DNA from: VXMO01 sp965205915
GTDB lineage: Bacteria; Chloroflexota; Dehalococcoidia; UBA6926
Assembly (NCBI GenBank): GCA_965205915.1
Contig: OZ242191.1
Coordinates: 1,178,001-1,242,000, forward strand
Length of the DNA: 64,000 nt
Direction: 5' to 3'
The notes under the pieces are model-generated. The model had not been told where the DNA came from. It did not search any database and saw only the letters and a list, made by a program, of their open reading frames with translations. This document shows, in pieces, positions 16,771 through 22,937 of the stretch. Position 1 is the stretch's first letter; each line of letters starts with the position of its first letter. A program made the position numbers and the translations under genes.

Positions 16771-18225
16771 CTAGCCGCGTCCGCGTCGTGACCGCGACTC
16801 TGCTAGAGGTTGTGCGATGCCGGGCCGCAACAAATAACTGGGTGTGTCGATGTGGATAACCTGGCTAAAAAACCTGTGGCTTAGGCGCGACGCGACGCGC
16901 GGCTCGTCCTGCGCCAGTTCATCAAGAGAGATGTTCATCGTCACCACAGTGGCCAATCGCGCATTGAAACGATAGTTGATGATCTGGAACAGTTTCTCCT
17001 GCGCCCACGGCGTCGTTGTATGAGCGCCCAGATCGTCCAGCACGAGCAGCGGCACCGTGCGCACGCCCTCAAACAGTTCGTCATATGACACGTCGCTCTG
17101 CGGACCGAATGTGTAGCGCAGGTGGTCGAGGAGGTCAGCCACGACGACGAACAGCATATCCAGCCCATCATCACGGCAGTAGTTGGCGATTGCCGCAGCC
17201 AAATGGGTTTTGCCGACGCCATTTTCGCCCATGAAGACTATCCAATCTCCTGGCTGCTGGGCGAAAAACCGCGCCGCCTTTAGCGCCCCCTCCACACTTT
17301 GATGCTGAAGGTTCGTCTGCTTGTTATGCCTTAGCGCATCGAAGCTCTCAAATGTCATTTCGCGGAGAAGCGGCAAGTCGAGCGCGTCTGTGGCGCGGAG
17401 GCGGCTGCTCACAGCGCCAACCGCGAGCACTGTTGCCAGGCCGGGGTCTGTGAGTCTGCTGAGGAATTGCGGCTCCATCTCCATCAGCGGTCTGCTGAGT
17501 GTGACGACTGTCGGCAGGCGCTCGATGAAACGGTGATTGAGAACCTGGAACAGCTTTTCCTGCGCCCATTGAGTAGAGGCATGCGCGCCGAGATCATCGA
17601 GAATGAGCATCGGCGCTTCTTTGACCTGCTCAAAGAGCGAGTCGAAGGGGGCGTCTGCCTCCGGAGCGTACGCGGCGCGGAGGTAGTCAAGGAAATCTGG
17701 CACGGAGAGGAGCAAGGCGGGGAGGCCTCGGCTGATGACCTCATTGGCGACTGCCGCGGCCAAATGCGTCTTGCCACTGCCGGACGGGCCGTGCAGGACA
17801 AGCCAGCCATCCGGCTCGACCGCATATTTCCGCGCTGTCTTAAGGGCCTCCGCATACGTCCCATGCCGGGCAGTCGCCGACGATTGCGCCAGCTCTGCCT
17901 CAATAGTCTCAAAGTTGATGTGGGCATACGGCTCAAGCTGCCCGTAACGCTGCAAACGCCCAAACCGTTCGCGCTTGAGGTCTTCGGCGCGGCAAGCGCA
18001 GGGAATCAGTTGGCCGAACTCGGGGTCATCAAGCGGCAGCTCACGGCTGACCCACCCCAAGCCGTCGCATACGGGGCAGCGTTCAACGCCCGACGCGGGG
18101 TCGTTAGTCGATGTGCCGCCCTGATTGGACGCCTTGTCCTTCTGAGAGTCAGCGCCAGCGGACGATTTGTCCGTACTGTCCCCCACGGTAGCGGTCCTTC
18201 GCAGGACCTCGCTGAGTCGTTCCAT
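16771..18225 (-). CDS. Tandem double-AAA+ DnaC/DnaI-like helicase loader
   Basis: The protein has 484 residues from ATG 18225, chosen because AGAGG lies eight bases before it; an in-frame start at 18288 would add 21 residues. Numbering from that longer form: a zinc motif CPVCDGLGWV with PCACR (71-99), then two complete DnaC/IstB-type AAA+ domains. Walker A is GPSGSGKT (167) and GENGVGKT (354); Walker B is LILDD (228) and LVLDD (415); SRL arginine-finger motifs occur in both. Normal DnaC/DnaI proteins have one such domain. It overlaps the dnaD-like gene and lies upstream of HIT. Its likely role is loading the DnaB helicase encoded nearby. Confidence 0.85.
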   Translation of the reverse strand: MERLSEVLRRTATVGDSTDKSSAGADSQKDKASNQGGTSTNDPASGVERCPVCDGLGWVSRELPLDDPEFGQLIPCACRAEDLKRERFGRLQRYGQLEPYAHINFETIEAELAQSSATARHGTYAEALKTARKYAVEPDGWLVLHGPSGSGKTHLAAAVANEVISRGLPALLLSVPDFLDYLRAAYAPEADAPFDSLFEQVKEAPMLILDDLGAHASTQWAQEKLFQVLNHRFIERLPTVVTLSRPLMEMEPQFLSRLTDPGLATVLAVGAVSSRLRATDALDLPLLREMTFESFDALRHNKQTNLQHQSVEGALKAARFFAQQPGDWIVFMGENGVGKTHLAAAIANYCRDDGLDMLFVVVADLLDHLRYTFGPQSDVSYDELFEGVRTVPLLVLDDLGAHTTTPWAQEKLFQIINYRFNARLATVVTMNISLDELAQDEPRVASRLSHRFFSQVIHIDTPSYLLRPGIAQPLAESRSRRGRG

Positions 18226-18880
18226 CTCCCCTACCTCTGTCTTTCCATTTGCGGAGGACTGCGCGGACATACGCCCAACTGCGGGCATTCTGCGCGGCAG
18301 CTTCTTTAAAGGCCTCCCGAATCAACTCGGCCGGGAACTCTTGCTCCGCCTCTGAAAGTTCCTCCGCGATCCCTGCCCCCGGTATCGGCCCTATGGTGTC
18401 CTCGTACAGCCGGAAAATCTCGCCCGGCTTGGGCGGGGGGGCCTCAGTATCTGTCCGCGTCGGCCCCACCGCCAACGTGGCGTCGCCCGCCCTCACGCGC
18501 TCAAAGGCCCGTCGGCCCTCAGAGTCGTTCACAAAATATGCCACGTCACCGTCCGATAGCGATACCTCCAAGAAAATGCTCGATTCCACAGATTCGGACA
18601 TCACGCGTCGGACGATATCGAGACGATCCTGGCGCGATTCTAGCGAGTAGCCTTCCGCCGATTCCGTTAGCGCGCCAAGTTCCGGCGCGTCGGACAGTTC
18701 GACAGCGGTGACAGTCCGAATCGCCCCTTTGCGGTTGCGAATGCGCCGCAAGGCGATGAGAAATATTTTGATCTCCGCGAGATTTGTGAGGCGCGGCAAG
18801 ATTTCCGCAAAAAATACCTCCGGCACTGGCGTCGCCTGTGTCGGCGTCGGAAACCCTGTGAAATCTTGCAGTTCTTGCAT
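18149..18880 (-). CDS. DnaD-like primosome protein
   Basis: The 243-residue protein has a winged-helix-like N-terminal part (VFFAEILPRLTNLAEIKIFLIALRRIRNRKGAIRTVTAVEL) and a C-terminal DnaD/DnaB2 domain (GEIFRLYEDTIGPIPG ... ELIREAFKEAAAQNARSWAYVRAVLRKW). In Firmicutes DnaD helps remodel DNA at origins before DnaI loads the helicase. Here it is directly upstream of, and overlaps, a DnaI/DnaC-like gene, with dnaB just beyond. The promoter upstream contains an SOS-box-like palindrome. No strong ribosome-binding site precedes ATG 18880. Confidence 0.82.
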   Translation of the reverse strand: MQELQDFTGFPTPTQATPVPEVFFAEILPRLTNLAEIKIFLIALRRIRNRKGAIRTVTAVELSDAPELGALTESAEGYSLESRQDRLDIVRRVMSESVESSIFLEVSLSDGDVAYFVNDSEGRRAFERVRAGDATLAVGPTRTDTEAPPPKPGEIFRLYEDTIGPIPGAGIAEELSEAEQEFPAELIREAFKEAAAQNARSWAYVRAVLRKWKDRGRGDGTTQRGPAKDRYRGGQYGQIVRWR

Positions 18881-18912
18881 GGCCAGCTAGTACATCCGTT
18901 TCTTTTTCGGCA

Positions 18913-18941
18913 ATGATAGAACAATCGTTCCTTTGCGTCAA
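18913..18941 (-). promoter_or_regulatory. Promoter with SOS-box (LexA-type) operator before the dnaD-like operon
   Basis: On the minus strand: -35 TTGACG (18941-18936), a 17-base spacer ending in GAACGATTGTTC (18930-18919), and -10 TATCAT (18918-18913). GAAC-N4-GTTC is the SOS box used by LexA in Gram-positive bacteria and reported for the Chloroflexota genus Dehalococcoides. The rplI promoter has the same layout, so the match is unlikely to be chance. LexA regulation is inferred. Confidence 0.68.
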
Positions 18942-18959
18942 ATTAACGGCATGCATAAC

Positions 18960-19010
18960 TGCAGACCACACGGAAATCGGAAACCCCTGAAAGTCCTCAA
19001 GATGGCTCAT
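18960..19010 (-). pseudogene. Possible remnant of the 5' end of a dnaD-like gene
   Basis: From ATG 19010 on the minus strand the frame reads MSHLEDFQGFP. It resembles MQELQDFTGFP at the start of the intact dnaD-like gene at 18880. After about 14 residues the resemblance ends, just before the SOS-type promoter. It may be a leftover of a duplication, or an alternative short upstream frame. Evidence is limited to this short match. Confidence 0.35.
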
Positions 19011-19037
19011 GGCTACATATCCCGTTTGTTCATCACC

Positions 19038-20420
19038 CTAGTAGTAGCCATCCGGGCCGGCCCGCGCCGCGCTTCGGAACGTTGTCGTCTGTTCCTCAAA
19101 GACCACCTGCATGCGGCCGGTCGGGCCATTGCGGTGTTTGGCGATGATGACGTCCGCGATTCCTCGTGGGTACTCCTGATCCGGGTGCTGGCGTTCCCAC
19201 TCCTCACCGGTGTAGACCATATCCGCGCGGTAGAGAAACATCACCACGTCCGCATCCTGCTCGATCGCGCCGCTCTCGCGGAGGTCTGAAAGAAGCGGCT
19301 CGTGCCGAGGGCGGTTCTCAACGGCGCGAGAGAGCTGTGAGAGGGCCAACACCGGAACAGCAAGGTCACGCGCCAGTGCCTTGAGCGAGCGGGATATCTC
19401 GCTGATCTCCTGCACCCGATTACCGGCGAAGTTTGCGCCTGTCATCAACTGCATATAGTCGACAACGATGAGGTCGAGTCCCTCTTCAAGAGAGAGTCGC
19501 CTCGCCTTGGATCGAAGCTCCACAATGCCGAGAGTGACTGAGTCATCTATGTACAAGGGAAGAACGGCCAACCGTCCCACGGCGTTCATGATTGCGCCCT
19601 CTTCGTAATCGGTCCACATGCGCGTGCGGATACGGGTTGAGTTAATGCCGGACTCGCCGGCCAGGAGGCGTTCCACGACCTGGGCGGAAGCCATTTCAAG
19701 GCTGAAGAACGCGACGATTCTGGGCCGACCGTCGGGGTGGGGTACAGATGCCGCTGACTTGGCGACGTTTAAGGCAAAGGCGCTCTTGCCGACGCCCGGC
19801 CGCGCCGCAAGGATGAGCAGGTCTGAGGGCTGGAAGCCGCCGCCAAGCTGCCGATCTAGATCCACGAATCCGCTCTCAATGCCGCCGCCCCGGCCGGCAA
19901 TATTCTCTTCACTCTCTTCTACGTATTTGTCGAGGATGTCTCGAAGTGACTCAAGATCGCGTGAGTTTTGGCCGAGCCGCATGCGGTACAGGAGTTCCTC
20001 GGCCTTGCGGAGGGATTCCTCTTCGTCCTCTTCTGCCCGGGTTCCGATATCCGCAATCTGCGCGCCTGCGGCAATCAACTGTCGGTGAATTGAAAGCCGC
20101 CGTACGACACGGGCGTAGTTGTCCGCATAGACGGACGTTGGGACGACGGCGATGAGGTGGCTGAGGAACGGCAGGCCGCCAACTTCCTCAAGGCGCTGGT
20201 GGCGGCCGAGTTCGTCCGCGACGCTTATCTGACTTATGGGGTCATTGCGGACAAAAAGAGTGAGGCAGGCGTCAAAGATCCACGCGTGCTTCTGTCGAAA
20301 GAAATCAGAGGATTGCAGGATGACCTGCACACCGGAGACGGCATCGCCGTCAATCAGCAGTGAGCCGAGGACGGCCTCTTCTGCTTCATCATCATGCGGC
20401 GGTAGCTGTTCGGTGTACAC
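19038..20420 (-). CDS. dnaB: Replicative DNA helicase
   Basis: The 460-residue protein has the DnaB layout: N-terminal domain (LPPHDDEAEEAVLGSLLIDGDAV), linker, and RecA-like helicase domain with Walker A ARPGVGKSAFAL, Walker B DLIVVDYMQLM, SQLSRAVENR and the C-terminal arginine-rich KHRNGPTG motif. It unwinds DNA at the replication fork. The start is GTG 20420, because a stop codon lies shortly upstream in frame. It follows rplI after 63 bases that contain a hairpin. Confidence 0.95.
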   Translation of the reverse strand: MYTEQLPPHDDEAEEAVLGSLLIDGDAVSGVQVILQSSDFFRQKHAWIFDACLTLFVRNDPISQISVADELGRHQRLEEVGGLPFLSHLIAVVPTSVYADNYARVVRRLSIHRQLIAAGAQIADIGTRAEEDEEESLRKAEELLYRMRLGQNSRDLESLRDILDKYVEESEENIAGRGGGIESGFVDLDRQLGGGFQPSDLLILAARPGVGKSAFALNVAKSAASVPHPDGRPRIVAFFSLEMASAQVVERLLAGESGINSTRIRTRMWTDYEEGAIMNAVGRLAVLPLYIDDSVTLGIVELRSKARRLSLEEGLDLIVVDYMQLMTGANFAGNRVQEISEISRSLKALARDLAVPVLALSQLSRAVENRPRHEPLLSDLRESGAIEQDADVVMFLYRADMVYTGEEWERQHPDQEYPRGIADVIIAKHRNGPTGRMQVVFEEQTTTFRSAARAGPDGYY

Positions 20421-20436
20421 GACAAAACACCCCGGC

Positions 20437-20474
20437 CCCGTCCGCTACGTGTGGCACACATAGGCCCGGACGGG
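20437..20474. other. Inverted repeat between rplI and dnaB
   Basis: CCCGTCCG (20437-20444) pairs with CGGACGGG (20467-20474). Inside, CTACGTG pairs with CACATAG apart from one G-T, with a short loop and a three-base bulge. The hairpin lies in the gap between rplI and dnaB. It lacks a T-run, so it may be a partial terminator, a processing site or a translation-control element for dnaB. Confidence 0.4.
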
Positions 20475-20483
20475 TGTCCGAGC

Positions 20484-21167
20484 TTATTCCTCTTCGTTTT
20501 CCACATTGGTGGTGTCAGTCTCTCCGTCATCGGGCACAACGGAGGCGGTCGTTTCCTCCCCGCTATCCTCCGCTGTTGGCTCTTCCGCGACGGGGGCGTC
20601 CCCGACAACCTTGGCTGTCTCAACTGCCTCGGTCGTCTCAGTCATTTCGTCGGTTGCAGCCTCCGCGCCCTCTTCTTGTTCCTCTTCCGGTGTTTCCTCA
20701 ACAACAGGCGGCGGCTCGGCGCCCTCGGCATAGACAATGATTGTGACGTTGGGAATGACGTCCGGCGCGAGACGCACCGGCGTCTGATGGCGCCCTAGCT
20801 CGCGAATGGGCTGCGCGAGGTTGATGGCGCGGCGGTCGATGTCGACGCCCATCGCCTTATTGAGAGCCTCTGCGATCTCCGTAGTGGTCACACTGCCGTA
20901 CAGGCGGCCGCCAGGGCCGACGCGGACGGCAATGAGCAGGCGCTCTTCAGCAAGCCGCTCACCGACGGTCTCCATCTCCAGATTGAGCTTGGTGCGGCGC
21001 ACGACTTCAACGCGACGGCGGGAATCGGCTCGGGACAATTCTTGCGGCGTCGCAAGAACGGCAAGTTGCTTGGGGAACAGGTAGTTGCGGGCGAAGCCGT
21101 CTTTGACATCACAGACATCCCCGGCGATGCCCAGACCCGGCGCCTCATCGATCAATACAACCTTCAT
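20484..21167 (-). CDS. rplI: Ribosomal protein bL9 with long acidic C-terminal tail
   Basis: From ATG 21167 the protein has 227 residues. Residues 1-150 are bL9: MKVVLIDEAPGLGIAGDVCDVKDGFARNYLFP, then the C-terminal rRNA-binding domain (GRLYGSVTTTEIAEAL, VRLAPDVIPNVTIIVYAEG). A further tail of about 75 residues, rich in Glu, Asp, Thr, Ala and Pro, is not part of normal bL9 (about 150 residues). GAGAGGA precedes the start. The gene is first in a unit with dnaB and has an SOS-type promoter. Confidence 0.94.
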   Translation of the reverse strand: MKVVLIDEAPGLGIAGDVCDVKDGFARNYLFPKQLAVLATPQELSRADSRRRVEVVRRTKLNLEMETVGERLAEERLLIAVRVGPGGRLYGSVTTTEIAEALNKAMGVDIDRRAINLAQPIRELGRHQTPVRLAPDVIPNVTIIVYAEGAEPPPVVEETPEEEQEEGAEAATDEMTETTEAVETAKVVGDAPVAEEPTAEDSGEETTASVVPDDGETDTTNVENEEE

Positions 21168-21184
21168 GGCAAGTCCTCTCAGCA

Positions 21185-21213
21185 ATAATAGAACGTGTGT
21201 TCCCTCGCGTCAA
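21185..21213 (-). promoter_or_regulatory. Promoter with SOS-box (LexA-type) operator before rplI-dnaB
   Basis: On the minus strand: -35 TTGACG (21213-21208), a 17-base spacer ending in GAACACACGTTC (21202-21191), and -10 TATTAT (21190-21185). The layout is the same as at 18913-18941. The -10 lies only about 18 bases from the rplI ATG, so the leader would be very short and the Shine-Dalgarno GAGAGGA would be at or near the transcript start. This is the main doubt about it as an active promoter. Confidence 0.62.
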
Positions 21214-21342
21214 ATTGGCAGTTTTGCCCCAATCGCAGCCCCACCGCAAAGGGACAGTTTAGGGTACTAGCCGCGTGGGGCGGGCGTAAAGGGTCGGCGG
21301 GCCGGTTTGCGCGAATTCACGGGCGCTGTGGCGCAAGCGTGG

Positions 21343-21762
21343 CTACCCCGTTTCCCAAGGGTTGATTACGTCAATATCCCACAGATTGGAATGAGCGGTA
21401 TTTCGAGTGGCGACGGCGAGACAATTGGCTCGGGCGGTTCCGGCGATGAGGGCATCCACCAAATCGACGCTCCTACCCTCACGCTCTCTAACTATTCGGA
21501 AACGAGCGGCCCACTCGGCGCTGGCACGATCAAAGGGCAGGATCCTGTTCTCAAACTGGGCAAAGAGTGTTTCATAGCTTACGTGGAGGTCGTCTCTGCG
21601 CCTGCCGCTCGGCATGTGCTCGACTCCGTAGCGCAGTTCATGGATTACCAGCGTGGACAACCGGAGGTCGGCATTCTCAGCAACGAACCGCAGGACTCTG
21701 GGGTCTTTCTGCGTGCTGACCAACTCAGAGATGACGTTAGTATCGACAAGGAACGCAGTCAT
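21343..21762 (-). CDS. PIN-domain (VapC-like) toxin
   Basis: From ATG 21762 the 139-residue protein starts MTAFLVDTNVISELV, with HELRYGVEHM and VDALIAGTA following: the first three PIN acidic sites. The fourth site, normally TRNxxDF, reads TRNTAHSNLW, so the last acidic residue appears missing and the nuclease may be weak. It is a paralogue of the toxin at 22146. The upstream antitoxin-like gene overlaps its start by about 26 bases. An earlier start at 21885 would add 41 residues that overlap that gene. Confidence 0.82.
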   Translation of the reverse strand: MTAFLVDTNVISELVSTQKDPRVLRFVAENADLRLSTLVIHELRYGVEHMPSGRRRDDLHVSYETLFAQFENRILPFDRASAEWAARFRIVREREGRSVDLVDALIAGTARANCLAVATRNTAHSNLWDIDVINPWETG

Positions 21763-22072
21763 TCTTCTTCGAATTGTAGTCCGCATCGGTCGCGTAATCC
21801 CAGAATGGGATCGGTCGATAGCCTCCCCTGTTAGGCAAAGCAACGTCCACGGCATGTTTGGTGAGGTTCTTGAGCATCCATTCATTGATGGGCATTTGCC
21901 CGCCCGGGTCTCCCTGGCCGCCCTCTTGCCCGTTGTCTGCGGGCATCACGACGAAGCCGTGGCGCTTGCCGATGCGTTGCGGCCCCTCGGTCTCTGCAAG
22001 GCGGAGAATCTCCGACAGGTGGGACTTGGCTTCGGCTACCGTCCAGACGCGGTCATTCTTCGCTTCGGCCAT
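21737..22072 (-). CDS. Phd/YefM-like antitoxin
   Basis: From ATG 22072 the 111-residue protein starts MAEAKNDRVWTVAEAKSHLSEILRLAE and contains GPQRIGKRHGFVVMP, the Phd/YefM DNA-binding pattern (an A-K-x-x-L-S-E helix, then a strand with a xRxG-like turn). The C-terminal part is longer than usual and should wrap the toxin. Its promoter is almost the same as that of the next TA pair to the right. Confidence 0.72.
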   Translation of the reverse strand: MAEAKNDRVWTVAEAKSHLSEILRLAETEGPQRIGKRHGFVVMPADNGQEGGQGDPGGQMPINEWMLKNLTKHAVDVALPNRGGYRPIPFWDYATDADYNSKKNDCVPCRY

Positions 22073-22122
22073 CGTGCCCCCCCCAGCCGCAATGTAGTCC
22101 ATGTTCGGCGTCCAGTATACGT
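22073..22122 (-). promoter_or_regulatory. Promoter/operator shared with the neighbouring TA locus (copy 1)
   Basis: A TATACT -10 (22119-22114) is followed by 41 bases to the antitoxin ATG. Of these, 33 match the same region before the gene at 22854, without gaps. The first ten after the -10 (GGACGCCGAA) and the last (GGGGCACG) are identical. No good -35 is seen, which suggests dependence on an activator or a weak promoter. The conserved block is a candidate operator. Confidence 0.55.
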
Positions 22123-22145
22123 CGGGGCACAGTGGACGTTTGAAT

Positions 22146-22568
22146 TCAGCTTGGTTCCCACGGATTGACCACGTCTACGTCGAGCAGCTCAAAGTCATCA
22201 ACGTTGCGCGTGGCGATGGTGAGGCCGTGGGAGCGGGCTGTGCCTGCGATCATTGGATCCGCCCATTTGATTTCCCTGCCTGCGCGCTCGGACGCCGAGC
22301 GGAATCTTGCAGCCCAGCGCGCACTCTGTTCGTCAAAGGGCATGATGCGCTCGCCAAACAGTGCAAAGAGGTCATCATAATCCCTCTGAAAGTCGTCACG
22401 ACGGCGACCGCGCGGCATATTCTCCACGCCGTACAGGACTTCGTAGATGCCCACGGTCGGCACCCAGATGTCCTCCAGATTGTCGGCTAGAAAGCGCAGG
22501 ACTTTGGGGTCGTTTATCGGTTTGACTGCCTCCGAAATCACATTTGAATCGATTAGAAAGCTAGTCAC
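22146..22568 (-). CDS. PIN-domain (VapC-like) toxin
   Basis: The 140-residue protein has all four PIN acidic positions: FLIDSNVISEA, YEVLYGVENM, WADPMIAGTA and TRNVDDFELL. It is clearly paralogous to the toxin at 21343 (RFLADNLEDIW, MPRGRRRDDF, FDEQSARWAARFR, INPW/VNPW end). VapC toxins cut RNA, often tRNA. It overlaps the end of the upstream 97-residue gene by eight bases, the typical antitoxin-toxin coupling. Confidence 0.86.
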   Translation of the reverse strand: MTSFLIDSNVISEAVKPINDPKVLRFLADNLEDIWVPTVGIYEVLYGVENMPRGRRRDDFQRDYDDLFALFGERIMPFDEQSARWAARFRSASERAGREIKWADPMIAGTARSHGLTIATRNVDDFELLDVDVVNPWEPS

Positions 22569-22854
22569 CAGGTGACGCCTCTTTATCGCCCGAGGCGCTG
22601 TTCACTTTCGGCTCAAACTGGCTATAGAACTCTTCGAATGGATCAGGGTCGTATTCAACGTCATCGCGGAGTCCGAGCCGTCTCAACAACCTACTGCGCA
22701 TGGTTAGGATGTATTCACCGAGAGTCGCTGGCAGAGGCTCGGTATCCTCCAACAGGGTGCCTTTATCGAGCAGTTCGAGGTCGAGCTTTTGCTTTTTCCG
22801 TTTGCCGGGCGTCGGTTCGTTGATGGGGCTGTCCTTTTCGTCTGAATCTGCCAT
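22561..22854 (-). CDS. Putative antitoxin, family not recognised
   Basis: The 97-residue protein is highly charged, with a lysine-rich N-terminal part (PTPGKRKKQKLDLELLD), a possible helical middle (LGEYILTMRSRLLRRLGLRDD), and an acidic tail. It has no similarity to the Phd-like antitoxin of the adjacent locus although the toxins are paralogues and the promoters nearly identical. The AGGAGG before ATG 22854 is strong. Position and overlap imply an antitoxin; the fold is unknown. Confidence 0.65.
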   Translation of the reverse strand: MADSDEKDSPINEPTPGKRKKQKLDLELLDKGTLLEDTEPLPATLGEYILTMRSRLLRRLGLRDDVEYDPDPFEEFYSQFEPKVNSASGDKEASPGD

Positions 22855-22904
22855 CGTGCCCCTCCTATCCGAAATGTGGTCTACATTCGGCGTCCAGTAT
22901 ACGG
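22855..22904 (-). promoter_or_regulatory. Promoter/operator shared with the neighbouring TA locus (copy 2)
   Basis: TATACT (22901-22896) and the following 41 bases to ATG 22854 match the copy at 22073-22122 at 33 of 41 positions, with the same distance from -10 to start codon. AGGAGG is present here just before the start. Confidence 0.55.
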
Positions 22905-22937
22905 GGATTGGGGCACGGGGGGCGTGGAGCGGAGGCG

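Noticed and set aside
17467..18309. Plus-strand open frame of 280 codons
   Set aside because: It is opposite the double-AAA loader and dnaD-like genes, which carry conserved motifs.
18546..19010. Minus-strand frame of 154 codons starting MSHLEDFQGFP as a full gene
   Set aside because: After the first residues it runs out of frame across the dnaD-like gene; only the short start resembles it, so it was kept as a remnant instead.
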